Below, one piece after another: positions 1 through 7,622 of a stretch of DNA of 26,307 nt. Position 1 is the stretch's first letter, and each line of letters starts with the position of its first letter. The notes beneath the pieces were generated by a model. It worked only from the letters and a program-made list of their open reading frames with translations, did no database searches and was not told the DNA's origin. Made by a program: the position numbers and the translations under genes. The stretch comes from CADEEN01 sp963740395 (GTDB lineage Bacteria > Pseudomonadota > Gammaproteobacteria > Burkholderiales > Burkholderiaceae_C). The stretch covers positions 1-26,307 of the forward strand of contig CAVUEP010000086.1 in NCBI GenBank assembly GCA_963740395.1, in the 5' to 3' direction.

Positions 1-788
1 CCACCAATTGCTCATATCCGCTGCAACTTCAGCAAGGTCAGGTCACACGAGGGATCACAAAGGTGAGGTCACTGGCAGTCGGGTGACTGTTACCAGGTCA
101 ACCTCGCGAGCGCTTTTCGGCACGTGCCACGGGTGACGCGCTGGATGCCTATCTCAGCTTGCGCAGATTAAGTCCTGCGCCGGCATCGTCGGTCTTTCCA
201 CGTACCTGCCGTCAGTGCAGATACTGTGTGCCTCGCCTAGCGTTTCATCAGCGTAAACCATGGCCGGGTGGAGACCCGCCCGACTCCAGGGAGACGCGCC
301 CCCGCGACAGCGATGCACTGCGACGCACAACTGGCCGAAGAATTCGAAGCCGCCATCCCAAGGACAGGGCCGAGAACCTGATCATCGTGGGCACTGTGCA
401 GTCATCTGGGCAAGAGCTGCTTGCCCGGTTCGGTGCGCGTGCCCCAATTGTTCGAGGTGGAGAGCTATTCCAACTACATCTATCTCGGTCAGCACCGTGC
501 AGGGCGAGCTGGCCGCAGGGCGCGGGACGCGCTGGACCTGTTGCGCGGCTGCTTCCCGGGCGGATCGATCACCGGCGCGCCCAAGCAGCGCGCCATGCAG
601 ATCATCGAACAGCTGGAGCCTGACCGGCGCGGCGTGTATTGCGGTGCCATCTTCGGCTATCTCGGGTTGAACGGGAACATGGACAGCAATATCGTGATCC
701 GCACGCTGGTCTACTCGGACGGCGAGATACGCTGCTGGCGGGCGGCGGCATCGTCGCAGATTCACAGTGTGATGCGGAGTATCAGGAG
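1..788 (+). pseudogene. pabB: Aminodeoxychorismate synthase component I (PabB), internal fragment with several frameshifts
   Basis: The PabB family makes 4-amino-4-deoxychorismate from chorismate for folate synthesis. Its landmarks can be read in order but in changing frames: DCYQVNLA (85-108), TRPRDSDALR (about 286-315), DRAENLIIV (about 368-395), SVRVPQLFEVESYSN (about 430-475), GGSITGAPKQRAM (from about 556), RGVYCGAIFGYLGLNGNMDSN (about 628-690) and AGGGIVADSQ...EYQE (about 738-788). The GDCYQVNLA form points to PabB rather than TrpE. The gene is open at the left edge, has at least five indels, and ends abruptly at about 788, where the sequence becomes another gene. The order is collinear with an intact PabB, so the breaks look like sequencing or assembly errors rather than old decay, although a true pseudogene cannot be excluded. 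Confidence 0.8.
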
Positions 789-1350
789 CGACATCCACCG
801 CGGCGTGCCGCTGATGTCCCCGACGCTGCTCTCGACCCGGCTGAAGCAGCTTGAGGCCGAGGGCATTCTGGTGCGCGAGCGCCGAGGGGTCAGCACTGGA
901 CCTATCGCCTGACCGAGGCCGGGGCGGGAGTTCGTGCCGTTTGCTGGGGCGCGCTCGGCGCATGGGGGCAGCGCTGGACGCGGCGCGACCTTGCCGATGG
1001 CGAGCTGGATCTCGGCCTGCTGATCTGGGGGCTGGAGCATTGCGGTCGACGGCGCGGCCTTCGGGCCGGACGGTCGGTGGTGGAGCTGACCTTCACCGAT
1101 CAGCCCGCGCACAAGGCGCGCTATTGGTTCGTGAACCGAAGGCGGAGGGGCCGAGCTCTGCGTCACCGATCCCGGCTTCGGTGTCGACCTGTACCTGTCG
1201 GCCACCCTGCGTGACATGACCCATGTCTACCGTGGCGACATATCGGTTGAGGTCGCGCTGCGGCACGGGCCGGCTTGAGGCGATCGGGCCCACGGTTATG
1301 GTCAGCGCTCTAAAGCCGACTGGCTGAACCTTGGGCCGCTGGCGAGAGAT
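787..1350 (+). pseudogene. HxlR-type winged-helix transcriptional regulator, N-terminally truncated and frameshifted
   Basis: After the PabB fragment the frame reads HRGVPLMSPTLLSTRLKQLE (about 796-855), which is typical of the recognition-helix region of HxlR/MarR-like regulators. It continues across frame slips as HWTYRLTEAG, then GELDLGLLIWGLEHC, VVELTFTDQPAHKARYWFVN and VDLYLSATLRDMTHVYRGD. That layout, a winged helix followed by an SCP2-like C-terminal half, occurs in some proteobacterial HxlR regulators. The first ~40 residues are missing because the fragment starts at the join with pabB. At least four indels interrupt it. Its 3' end runs tail to tail with the glutathione S-transferase. 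Its regulated target is unknown. Confidence 0.6.
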
Positions 1351-1369
1351 ACAGCCTGTCTATGTGCGC

Positions 1370-2049
1370 GGCAGAGAAACGCTCAGTCGCGCGCGGTGGT
1401 TGAACCAGCCCCCGCTGCACCGCCGGGCGGGCGAGGAAACGATCAAGATAGGTGGGGATGTTTTTCAGGTCATCCAGCCAACGGCATCACCCGCGCGATA
1501 GAAAGTCGCGCAAGGTGCGCAGCCAGGGTGCGATGGCGATATCGGCGATGGAATAGCTGCCCGTGATCCAGTCTTTCCCTCAAGCTGCCGATCCATAACG
1601 CCCAACAGCCGCTTGGCCTCGCCATAGTAACGGTCGCGCGGACGCGGATCGCGATATCCTTGCCTGCGAAATGATGGAAAAAGCCGACCTGCCCGAACAT
1701 GGGCCCGACACCGCCCATCTGAAACATCAACCATTGGATTATCTGCCCAGCGCCCGGCCGCGTCGGTGGGCAACAGCTGCCCGACTTTTCGGCCAGGTAG
1801 AGCAGTATCGCGCCGCATTCGAAAAGCGGGATGGGTTTGCCCCCCGGCCCGTCGGGATCGATGATTGCAGGGATCTTGTTGTTGGGGTTCAGTGACAGAA
1901 ATTCGGGCGTCATTTGATCATCCGTGCTGAACGAAACCAGGTGCGCGTCATAGGGAATGCCCATTTCCTCAAGCGCAATGGAAGCTTTGACGCCATTGGG
2001 TGTGGTAAGCGAATAAAGCTGAATTGCCTTCGGGTTCCGTGGCGGCCAT
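1370..2049 (-). pseudogene. Glutathione S-transferase (YfcG/YghU-like), frameshifted
   Basis: Read on the minus strand, the N-terminal thioredoxin-fold half is clear: AIQLYSLTTPNGVKASIALE, then MTPEFLSLNPNNKIPAIIDP, LFECGAILLYLAEKSG and IIQWLMFQMGGVGPMFGQVG. These match the YfcG/YghU (Ure2p-like) GST class, which uses glutathione for disulfide reduction or conjugation in the cytosol. The C-terminal helical half continues in other frames (RDRYYGEAKRLLGVMDRQL, FYRAGDAVGW, then DLKNIPTYLDRFLARPAVQR). I place the start at ATG 2049-2047 (MAATEP), with one extra base soon after. At least three further slips are present. The full-length family layout is conserved, so the breaks are probably sequence errors. 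Confidence 0.75.
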
Positions 2050-2247
2050 CGTTTCGTGATGGGAAAGCATTGATAAGATTGACAATTTCGGCTCCTGCAT
2101 TTTGCAACGCGTATCACCGACATCTAGGTTTAGGCGGAAAACCGGTTAAAGTATCCCCTCGATGATTTCTCGTGATGTTGTTTTATCGCGCAGCGCGCAA
2201 CAATCGGAAGACGCGCGGTGCAAAGTGCAATTAACGGGGACAGATAA

Positions 2248-2723
2248 ATGATTGCAGGAATTCAAGGATTTCATCGCCAAGGGCAATGTCATGGACATGG
2301 CCGTTGGTATCATCATCGGCGCGGCCTTTACGGCCATCGTCACATCACTGGTCGACGACCTCATTAACCCGATCATTTCGCTGGTGTCCGGCGGGCTCGA
2401 CTTTTCGGGGCTGAAGATCGCGCTTGGCGACGGGCCGGACGCCGCATCGTTCAACTATGGCAGCTTCATCACTGCCGTGATCAACTTCCTGATCATCGCC
2501 TGGGTGGTGTTCCTGCTGGTCAAGGCGGTGAACCGCGATCAAGGACGCGGCGGTGCAAGAAGAGGCGGAACCCGAGCGGCCCCCGCCGGGCCCGACCCAG
2601 GAAGAGCTTCTGACGGAAATCCGCGATGCGCTGAAGGCGCGGATCGCAGAGCGCCCCCCGGCGTCAGCGCCGAGGGGCTACGGGCCGTCGCCCCTATGCC
2701 GTCCGGCACCCCCGCGCCTTTGA
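2248..2723 (+). CDS. mscL: Large-conductance mechanosensitive channel MscL (two probable indels)
   Basis: MscL is a small homopentameric inner-membrane channel that opens under hypo-osmotic shock. The N-terminal signature QEFKDFIAKGNVMDMAVGII is followed by the first transmembrane helix, the periplasmic loop with LVSGGLDFSGLKIAL, the second helix (ITAVINFLIIAWVVFLLVKA) and the cytoplasmic bundle EEELLTEIRDAL-type segment. The natural start is probably ATG 2248, giving MLQEF once one extra A at about 2251 is removed. A second inserted base near 2537 shifts KAVNR to the correct IKDAAVQEEAEPE frame, which runs to TGA 2721-2723. Corrected length is about 157 residues, slightly longer than usual. 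The sequence looks alphaproteobacterial. Confidence 0.85.
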
Positions 2724-2878
2724 GGCTGGCCGGATCGGCGCGGAGCTTTCCGGCCGCGACGCGGTTTCTCCACATCGCCACGGCCTGCGGCGCCAGGTCC
2801 GCGGTGCCGCCGATCCGCCCGGCAGACTGGGCCAGCACGTCGATCCCAAGCGCCTTGCCGACCGCGTAGAGGTCAGCT
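2640..2878 (-). CDS. Unrecognised protein fragment
   Basis: A minus-strand frame reads YAVGKALGIDVLAQSAGRI, then GGTADLAPQAVAMWRNRVAA and GKLRADPASLKG. It looks like real protein sequence and directly follows the alanine dehydrogenase motif HAGKLT after a one-base slip. Alanine dehydrogenases usually end soon after that motif, so this may be an extended tail, a second gene fused by an assembly join, or the 3' end of a gene convergent with mscL, whose tail it overlaps. I do not recognise the family and assign no function. Confidence 0.3.
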
Positions 2879-3942
2879 TGCCGGCATGCACGTTCAGGCC
2901 GTTCAGCAGGTGCGGGTCGTCCTGCGCAGGCCTTGCGCCAGCCCTTGTCGGCCAGCGCCAGCACGAAGGGCAGGGTGGCGTTGTTCAGCGCGAAGGTCGA
3001 GGTGCGCGGCCACGGCGCCCGGCATGTTGGCCACGCAGTAGTGCACGACGCCGTCGACCACGTAGGTCGGGTCTGCGTGGGTGGTGGCGCTGCGAGGTCT
3101 CGAAGCAGCCGCCCTGGTCGATGGCGACGTCGACGAGCACCGCGCCGGGCTTCATCGTCTTGAGCTGCTCGCGCGTGACCAGCTTGGGCGCCGCGGCGCC
3201 GGGGACCAGCACGGCGCCGATCACCAGGTCGGCCTCGGCCATCAGCTCGCTCGATGGTCGCCGGTCGAGGAGTAGACGGTGCTTGACGCGGCCGCCCGAA
3301 CGACGTCGTCGAGATACGCGCAGGCGCGGCAGCGAGCGGTCGAGCACCGTGACGTCGGCGCCCATGCCCGACCGCCATCCGCGCCGCGTGCGGTGCCGAC
3401 GACGCCGCCGCCGAGCACCACCACCTTGCGCCGGCGCCACGCCCGGCACGCCGCCGAGCAGGACGCCGCGCCCGCCGTTGGCCTTCTGCAGCGTCCAGGC
3501 GCCGACCTGCGGCGACATGCGGCCGGCCACCTCGGACATCGGCGCCAGCAGCGGCAGGCCGCCGCGCGCGCGTCGGTCACGGTCTCGTAGGCGATGCAGG
3601 TGGCGCCGCGACGCCAGCAGGTCCTTGGTCTGCTCGGGATCGGGCGCCAGGTGCAGATAGGTGAACAGGATCTGGCCCTCGCGCAGCATGCTTGCGCTCG
3701 ACCGCCTGCGGCTCCTTGACCTTCACGATCATGTCGGCCGTCGGCGAAGACCTCCTCGGCGGTGCCGACGATCTTGGCGCCCGGCGTCTCGATAGTCGTC
3801 GTCGGGGAAGCCGGCGCCGGCGCCGGCGCCGGTCTCGATCAGCACCTCGTGGCCGTGGGCGACCGCTTCGCGCACCGCGGCGGGCGTCAGGCCGACGCGG
3901 AATTCCTGCGGCTTGATTTCCTTCGGGCAGCCGATCTTCATG
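2870..3942 (-). pseudogene. ald: Alanine dehydrogenase, many frameshifts
   Basis: Alanine dehydrogenase interconverts L-alanine and pyruvate with NAD. The start is secure: ATG 3942 preceded by GGAGAAGGAGA, giving MKIGCPKEIKPQEFRVGLTP. The protein then reads across shifting frames: VLIETGAGAGAGFPDDDY, ADMIVKVKEPQAVER, EGQILFTYLHLAPDPEQT, PLLAPMSEVAGRMSPQVGA, the NAD-binding VVVLGGGVVGT, GADVTVLDRSLPRLR, ADLVIGAVLVPGAAAPKLV, MKPGAVLVDVAIDQGGCFET, FALNNATLPFVLALADKGW and the closing VHAGKLT. The whole family layout is present, but about ten single-base slips break it. Such a dense indel pattern with conserved residues between breaks suggests uncorrected long-read sequence. Upstream DNA (3943 to about 4045) ends at the join with glcB. 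Confidence 0.85.
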
Positions 3943-4019
3943 GGTGTCTCCTTCTCCTGCCCCGGGGAATACACCGGCCAGCGGCGAAGGTAGTTGAAAA
4001 GAATGATGGCCAGATGTGC

Positions 4020-4054
4020 AATCTGTCGTAGGTTTCCTGTGTTCGTGCCGGGAT
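4020..4054. other. Probable assembly join between left-flank DNA and glcB
   Basis: Left of about 4045 the DNA is the upstream region of the error-rich ald gene on the minus strand. From about 4051 the plus strand is clean malate synthase G sequence (FFDRTVPLEHGSHVDSIGY) lacking its first ~150 residues. The in-frame codons before it (MKRMMARCAICRRFPVFVPG) resemble no malate synthase. No insertion-sequence end, attachment site or direct repeat is visible at the change-over, so an assembly or amplification chimera is the simplest reading. Confidence 0.6.
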
Positions 4055-5742
4055 TCTTCGACCGCACCGTGCCGCTGGAGCATGGCTCGCATGTGGACTC
4101 GATCGGGTACGCCATCGAGGGCGGCCGGTTGCTCGTGACGCTGCGCGACGGCCGTCGCAGTGGCCTGGCGATACCAGCGCAGTTGGTCGGCTACCAGGGC
4201 GCGGCGACCGCACCTTCATCGGTCCTGCTGACCCACAACGGCCTGCATCTGGACCTGCGCATCGACCGCAGCACCGCGATCGGCGCCAGCGACGCAGCCG
4301 GTGTGGCCGACCTGGTGCTCGAAGCCGCACTGTCGACGATCCTGGACCTGGAGGACTCGGTCGCCGTGGTCGATGCCGAGGACAAGGTCCAGGCCTATGC
4401 CAACTGGCTCGGCATCATGCAGGGCACCTTGACCGCACCCGTGACCAAGGACGGCAAGACCTTCACGCGCGGCCTCAATCCCGACCGCCGCTACATCGGC
4501 GCGCAGGGCGGCGAAGTGGTGCTGCATGGCCGCTCCTTGCTCTTTGTGCGCAATGTCGGCCACCTGATGTCGAACCCGGCGGTGCTGTGGGGGGACGGAC
4601 AGGAAATTCCGGAAGGCATCCTCGATGCCGTGGTCACGACCGCGATCGCGATCCATGACCTGAAGCGCCAGGGCAACTCGCGCACCGGATCGGTTTACAT
4701 CGTCAAGCCCAAGATGCACGGCCCGGCCGAAGTCGCCTTTGCCGGCGAGCTGTTCGGCCGCGTCGAGGCCCTGCTCGGACTGCCCAAGAACACCGTCAAG
4801 CTCGGCATCATGGACGAGGAACGGCGCACCAGCGTCAACTTGAAGGCCTGCCTCGCCGCAGCGGTCGAGCGCGTGGCGTTCATCAACACGGGCTTCCTCG
4901 ACCGCACCGGCGACGAGATGCACAGCGCCATGCTCGCGGGCCCGATGCTGCGCAAGGGCGACATGAAGTCCAGCGCCTGGATCCAGGCCTACGAGCGCAG
5001 CAATGTGCTGGTCGGCCTCGAGTGCGGGCTGCGCGGCCGGGCCCAGATCGGCAAGGGCATGTGGGCCATGCCCGACCTGATGGGCGCGATGCTGGCGCAA
5101 AAGATCGGCCACCCGCAGGCCGGCGCCAACACGGCCTGGGTGCCAAGCCCAACCGCGGCCACGCTGCATGCACTGCATTACCACCAGGTCGACGTCTTTG
5201 CGGTGCAGAAGCAGATGGAACAGGGCGACATCGGCGCCGAGCGCGAGGCCCTGCTGACCGGCCTATTGACCATCCCCGTGGTCAAGAAACCAAGCTGGTC
5301 GGCGGCGGAGATCCAGCAAGAACTCGACAACAACGCCCAGGGCATCCTCGGCTATGTCGTGCGCTGGATCGACCAGGGCGTGGGTTGCTCGAAGGTACCC
5401 GACATCCACAACGTCGGCCTGATGGAGGACCGCGCCACGCTGCGCATCTCCAGCCAGCACATCGCCAACTGGCTGCATCACGGCATTGCCAGCGCGGCGC
5501 AGGTGCGCGCGACCTTCGAGCGCATGGCCGCCGTGGTCGACCGGCAGAACGCCGGCGACGCTGCGTACCGGCCCATGGCCGGGCATTTCACGACGTCGGC
5601 GGCCTACCAGGCAGCCTGCGATCTCGTCTTCAAGGGCAGGGAACAGCCCAGCGGTTACACCGAGCCGCTGTTGCACGCCTGGCGATTGAAGGTCAAGGCC
5701 GCGGCGCGCACCGTGACGCCGGGCGCTGTCGCCTCAGATTGA
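4048..5742 (+). CDS. glcB: Malate synthase G, 5'-truncated
   Basis: Malate synthase G condenses glyoxylate with acetyl-CoA to malate in the glyoxylate and glycolate pathways. The roughly 565 family-matching residues cover the C-terminal four fifths of an enzyme normally about 720-730 residues long. Visible landmarks are DLEDSVAVVDAEDKV, GRSLLFVRNVGHLM, NSRTGSVYIVKPKMHGPAEV, KLGIMDEERRTSVNLKAC, FINTGFLDRTGDEMH, STAWVPSPTAATLHALHYHQ-type sequence, VRWIDQGVGCSKVPDIH, EDRATLRISSQHIANWL and DRQNAGDAAYRPM. There are no internal frame breaks. The N-terminal ~150 residues are absent at the join near 4045, so the true start cannot be seen. The stop TGA 5740-5742 overlaps the convergent zinc-finger gene by 9 bases. 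Confidence 0.93.
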   Translation, partial: PGFFDRTVPLEHGSHVDSIGYAIEGGRLLVTLRDGRRSGLAIPAQLVGYQGAATAPSSVLLTHNGLHLDLRIDRSTAIGASDAAGVADLVLEAALSTILDLEDSVAVVDAEDKVQAYANWLGIMQGTLTAPVTKDGKTFTRGLNPDRRYIGAQGGEVVLHGRSLLFVRNVGHLMSNPAVLWGDGQEIPEGILDAVVTTAIAIHDLKRQGNSRTGSVYIVKPKMHGPAEVAFAGELFGRVEALLGLPKNTVKLGIMDEERRTSVNLKACLAAAVERVAFINTGFLDRTGDEMHSAMLAGPMLRKGDMKSSAWIQAYERSNVLVGLECGLRGRAQIGKGMWAMPDLMGAMLAQKIGHPQAGANTAWVPSPTAATLHALHYHQVDVFAVQKQMEQGDIGAEREALLTGLLTIPVVKKPSWSAAEIQQELDNNAQGILGYVVRWIDQGVGCSKVPDIHNVGLMEDRATLRISSQHIANWLHHGIASAAQVRATFERMAAVVDRQNAGDAAYRPMAGHFTTSAAYQAACDLVFKGREQPSGYTEPLLHAWRLKVKAAARTVTPGAVASD

Positions 5743-6138
5743 CGGTCGTCGCGCGACAGCGCCGCGACCGCGCTCGCGCTCGTGAGCGGTTTCGCAGTCG
5801 ACGCAACGAATTGCCCAGGGCTCGAGCTTGAGCCGGTCGAACGGGATCGCCACGCCGCAGTCGGCGCAATGGCCGAAATCGGCGTCGTGGACGCGGGCCA
5901 GCGCAGTACTGACGACGCCGAGTTCCTCGATGTCCCGGTCGGCTTGCGCGAGCGCGACCTCACGGTCGGCGTCGCGCTGCGGCGCATCGTCGCCGTCTTG
6001 CTGCAGCAACTCGCGCGCCTGCTCGCTGCGGCTGCCGCCGCCCGCGTGCAACGCGACGCGGCGGTCGAGCTCGTGGAGGCGCATCTGCAGCAATTGCTGC
6101 AACAGGGCTCGCTGCCCGGGACTCAGGAAGTGGGACAT
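5734..6138 (-). CDS. DksA/TraR-family C4 zinc-finger protein
   Basis: The 134-residue protein starts at ATG 6138 (MSHFLSPGQR). The first ~85 residues form a charged, helical, coiled-coil-like region. It ends with the zinc finger C91-x2-C94-x17-C112-x2-C115 (HCADCG ... RCVDC), which is the DksA/TraR signature. Members bind the RNA polymerase secondary channel and modulate transcription initiation, some together with ppGpp. The coiled-coil tip motif DxxDxA of E. coli DksA is not clearly present (the region reads DGDDAPQRDAD), so this is probably a DksA-like paralogue rather than housekeeping DksA. It is convergent with glcB, overlapping by 9 bases, and divergent from the flavoprotein gene. Confidence 0.85.
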   Translation of the reverse strand: MSHFLSPGQRALLQQLLQMRLHELDRRVALHAGGGSRSEQARELLQQDGDDAPQRDADREVALAQADRDIEELGVVSTALARVHDADFGHCADCGVAIPFDRLKLEPWAIRCVDCETAHERERGRGAVARRPSI

Positions 6139-6241
6139 GGCAGTTCTCAGACAGTCACTTCGGCAACATCCTCGCGCGAGCCATGCGAACTGGCGTTGAT
6201 GGTGATCAATCCGGGGGCCGCGACCCGGCGGCATCGCTTGT

Positions 6242-7510
6242 TTGCGGGCCTGCCTAGAATGGCCGGCCTCAACGTGCTGCCGTGACTTCCCCCCCTCCTC
6301 CTGCGATGTGCTCGTCATCGGTGCCGGCCCGGCGGGTTCGGCCTGTGCGCAGCAACTGGCTCGCGCCGGCTTTTCGGTGGTGCTGGCCGACCAGTACGAG
6401 TTCCCCCGCGACAAGGTGTGTGGCGACGGGCTGATCCCGGACGCCCACGACGCCTTTGGCCGCCTGGGCGTGACGCAGGCGGTGATGAAGGCGGCGCGGC
6501 GGGCCACGCATGTGGCCTGCATTGCGCCACGCGGCGGGCGCGTCGACGTGCCGGGTCGGGTGGCCGTGCTGCCGCGTGCCGAGCTCGACGACATCCTGCG
6601 TCGCGCCGCGATCGCGGCCGGCGCGAAGTGGCTGGCCCCCGCGCGCTTTGAGGCGCCGCTGTTCGACGGCCAGCGCGTCTACGGTGCGCGCCTTAAATGT
6701 GGCGATGAGGTTCACGACGTCCGCGCCCAGTGGGTGGTGCTGGCCACGGGCGCGGTGCCGCAGGCGTTGATTGCCGCCGAGATGTGCGAGCGCCGCACGC
6801 CCAGCGGCATCGCGCTGCGTGGCTATGTGCGCAACCCGGCCATGGTCGACCGCATCACCGCCCTTGAAGTCGTGTGGCACAAGCAACTGGCCACGGGCTA
6901 CGGCTGGATCTTCCCCTGCCGCAACGGCGTCTTCAATATCGGTGTCGGCCTGGCGCACAGCCATTCCCGCGGCGACGACGGCCGCGAGGCCATGGCCGAT
7001 GTCAACCTGCGCCAGCTGTTCAATCGCTTCTGTACCGTGTACCCGCCTGCGGCCGCACTCCTGGCCAGCGGCGAGACGCTGGGGCCGCTGAAGGGCGCGC
7101 CGCTGCGCTGCTCGCTCGAAGGCGCGCGCTTTTCGCGGCCTGGCCTGCTCGTGACCGGCGAGGCCGCCGGCGCCACCTACGCGTTCACCGGCGAAGGCAT
7201 CGGCAAGGCCATGGAGACCGGCATCCTGGCTGCCGAGACGATTGCCGAAGGGCGCGACACCTTGCTGACCGACGCGCAGGTTCGCGCGCGCTACGAGGGT
7301 GCGCTGCAGGCGCTGAAGCCGAGATTCGACCTCTACGAGCGCGCCAACGCGGTCAGCGCCCACCCCTGGCTGGTCGACTTGCTGGTCTGGCGGGCACGCA
7401 AGAGCGCGCGCATCCTGCGTCGCATGAGCGCGGTGCTGGAAGAGAAGGGCAACCCCGGCAATCTGGTCTCGGTGCGCGGATTGCTGCGGCTCTTCGTGCC
7501 GATCCCCTAG
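6242..7510 (+). CDS. FAD-dependent oxidoreductase, geranylgeranyl reductase family
   Basis: The N-terminal Rossmann fold is plain (CDVLVIGAGPAGSACAQQLA), followed by KVCGDGLIPDAHDAFGRLG, typical of the geranylgeranyl reductase/ChlP-like branch. An AxGxxP-type segment (WVVLATGAVPQ) and the second FAD-binding block LLVTGEAAGATYAFTGEGIG come next. Such enzymes reduce isoprenoid or other double bonds, and the substrate here cannot be told. Length is about 400-422 residues. The frame is open from TTG 6242. GTG 6308, inside the Rossmann strand, is another in-frame start. The best-looking start, GTG 6282, is out of frame by one base across a run of seven C, so a homopolymer error is possible. Stop TAG 7508-7510. 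Confidence 0.85.
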   Translation: MRACLEWPASTCCRDFPPSSCDVLVIGAGPAGSACAQQLARAGFSVVLADQYEFPRDKVCGDGLIPDAHDAFGRLGVTQAVMKAARRATHVACIAPRGGRVDVPGRVAVLPRAELDDILRRAAIAAGAKWLAPARFEAPLFDGQRVYGARLKCGDEVHDVRAQWVVLATGAVPQALIAAEMCERRTPSGIALRGYVRNPAMVDRITALEVVWHKQLATGYGWIFPCRNGVFNIGVGLAHSHSRGDDGREAMADVNLRQLFNRFCTVYPPAAALLASGETLGPLKGAPLRCSLEGARFSRPGLLVTGEAAGATYAFTGEGIGKAMETGILAAETIAEGRDTLLTDAQVRARYEGALQALKPRFDLYERANAVSAHPWLVDLLVWRARKSARILRRMSAVLEEKGNPGNLVSVRGLLRLFVPIP

Positions 7511-7622
7511 TGGCCGCGCGAGCCGAGGCCGCCTGCGGCAGGGCGCGCGGCGCGGGAATGGCATGCACCCCACCCCCAACACGCGCGATGCGAGGCGTTG
7601 CGGGGATCGGCACAATCCCGCC

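Noticed and set aside
3813..3836. GCCGGC tandem repeat
   Set aside because: It encodes the conserved GAGAG stretch of alanine dehydrogenase on the minus strand and needs no other explanation.
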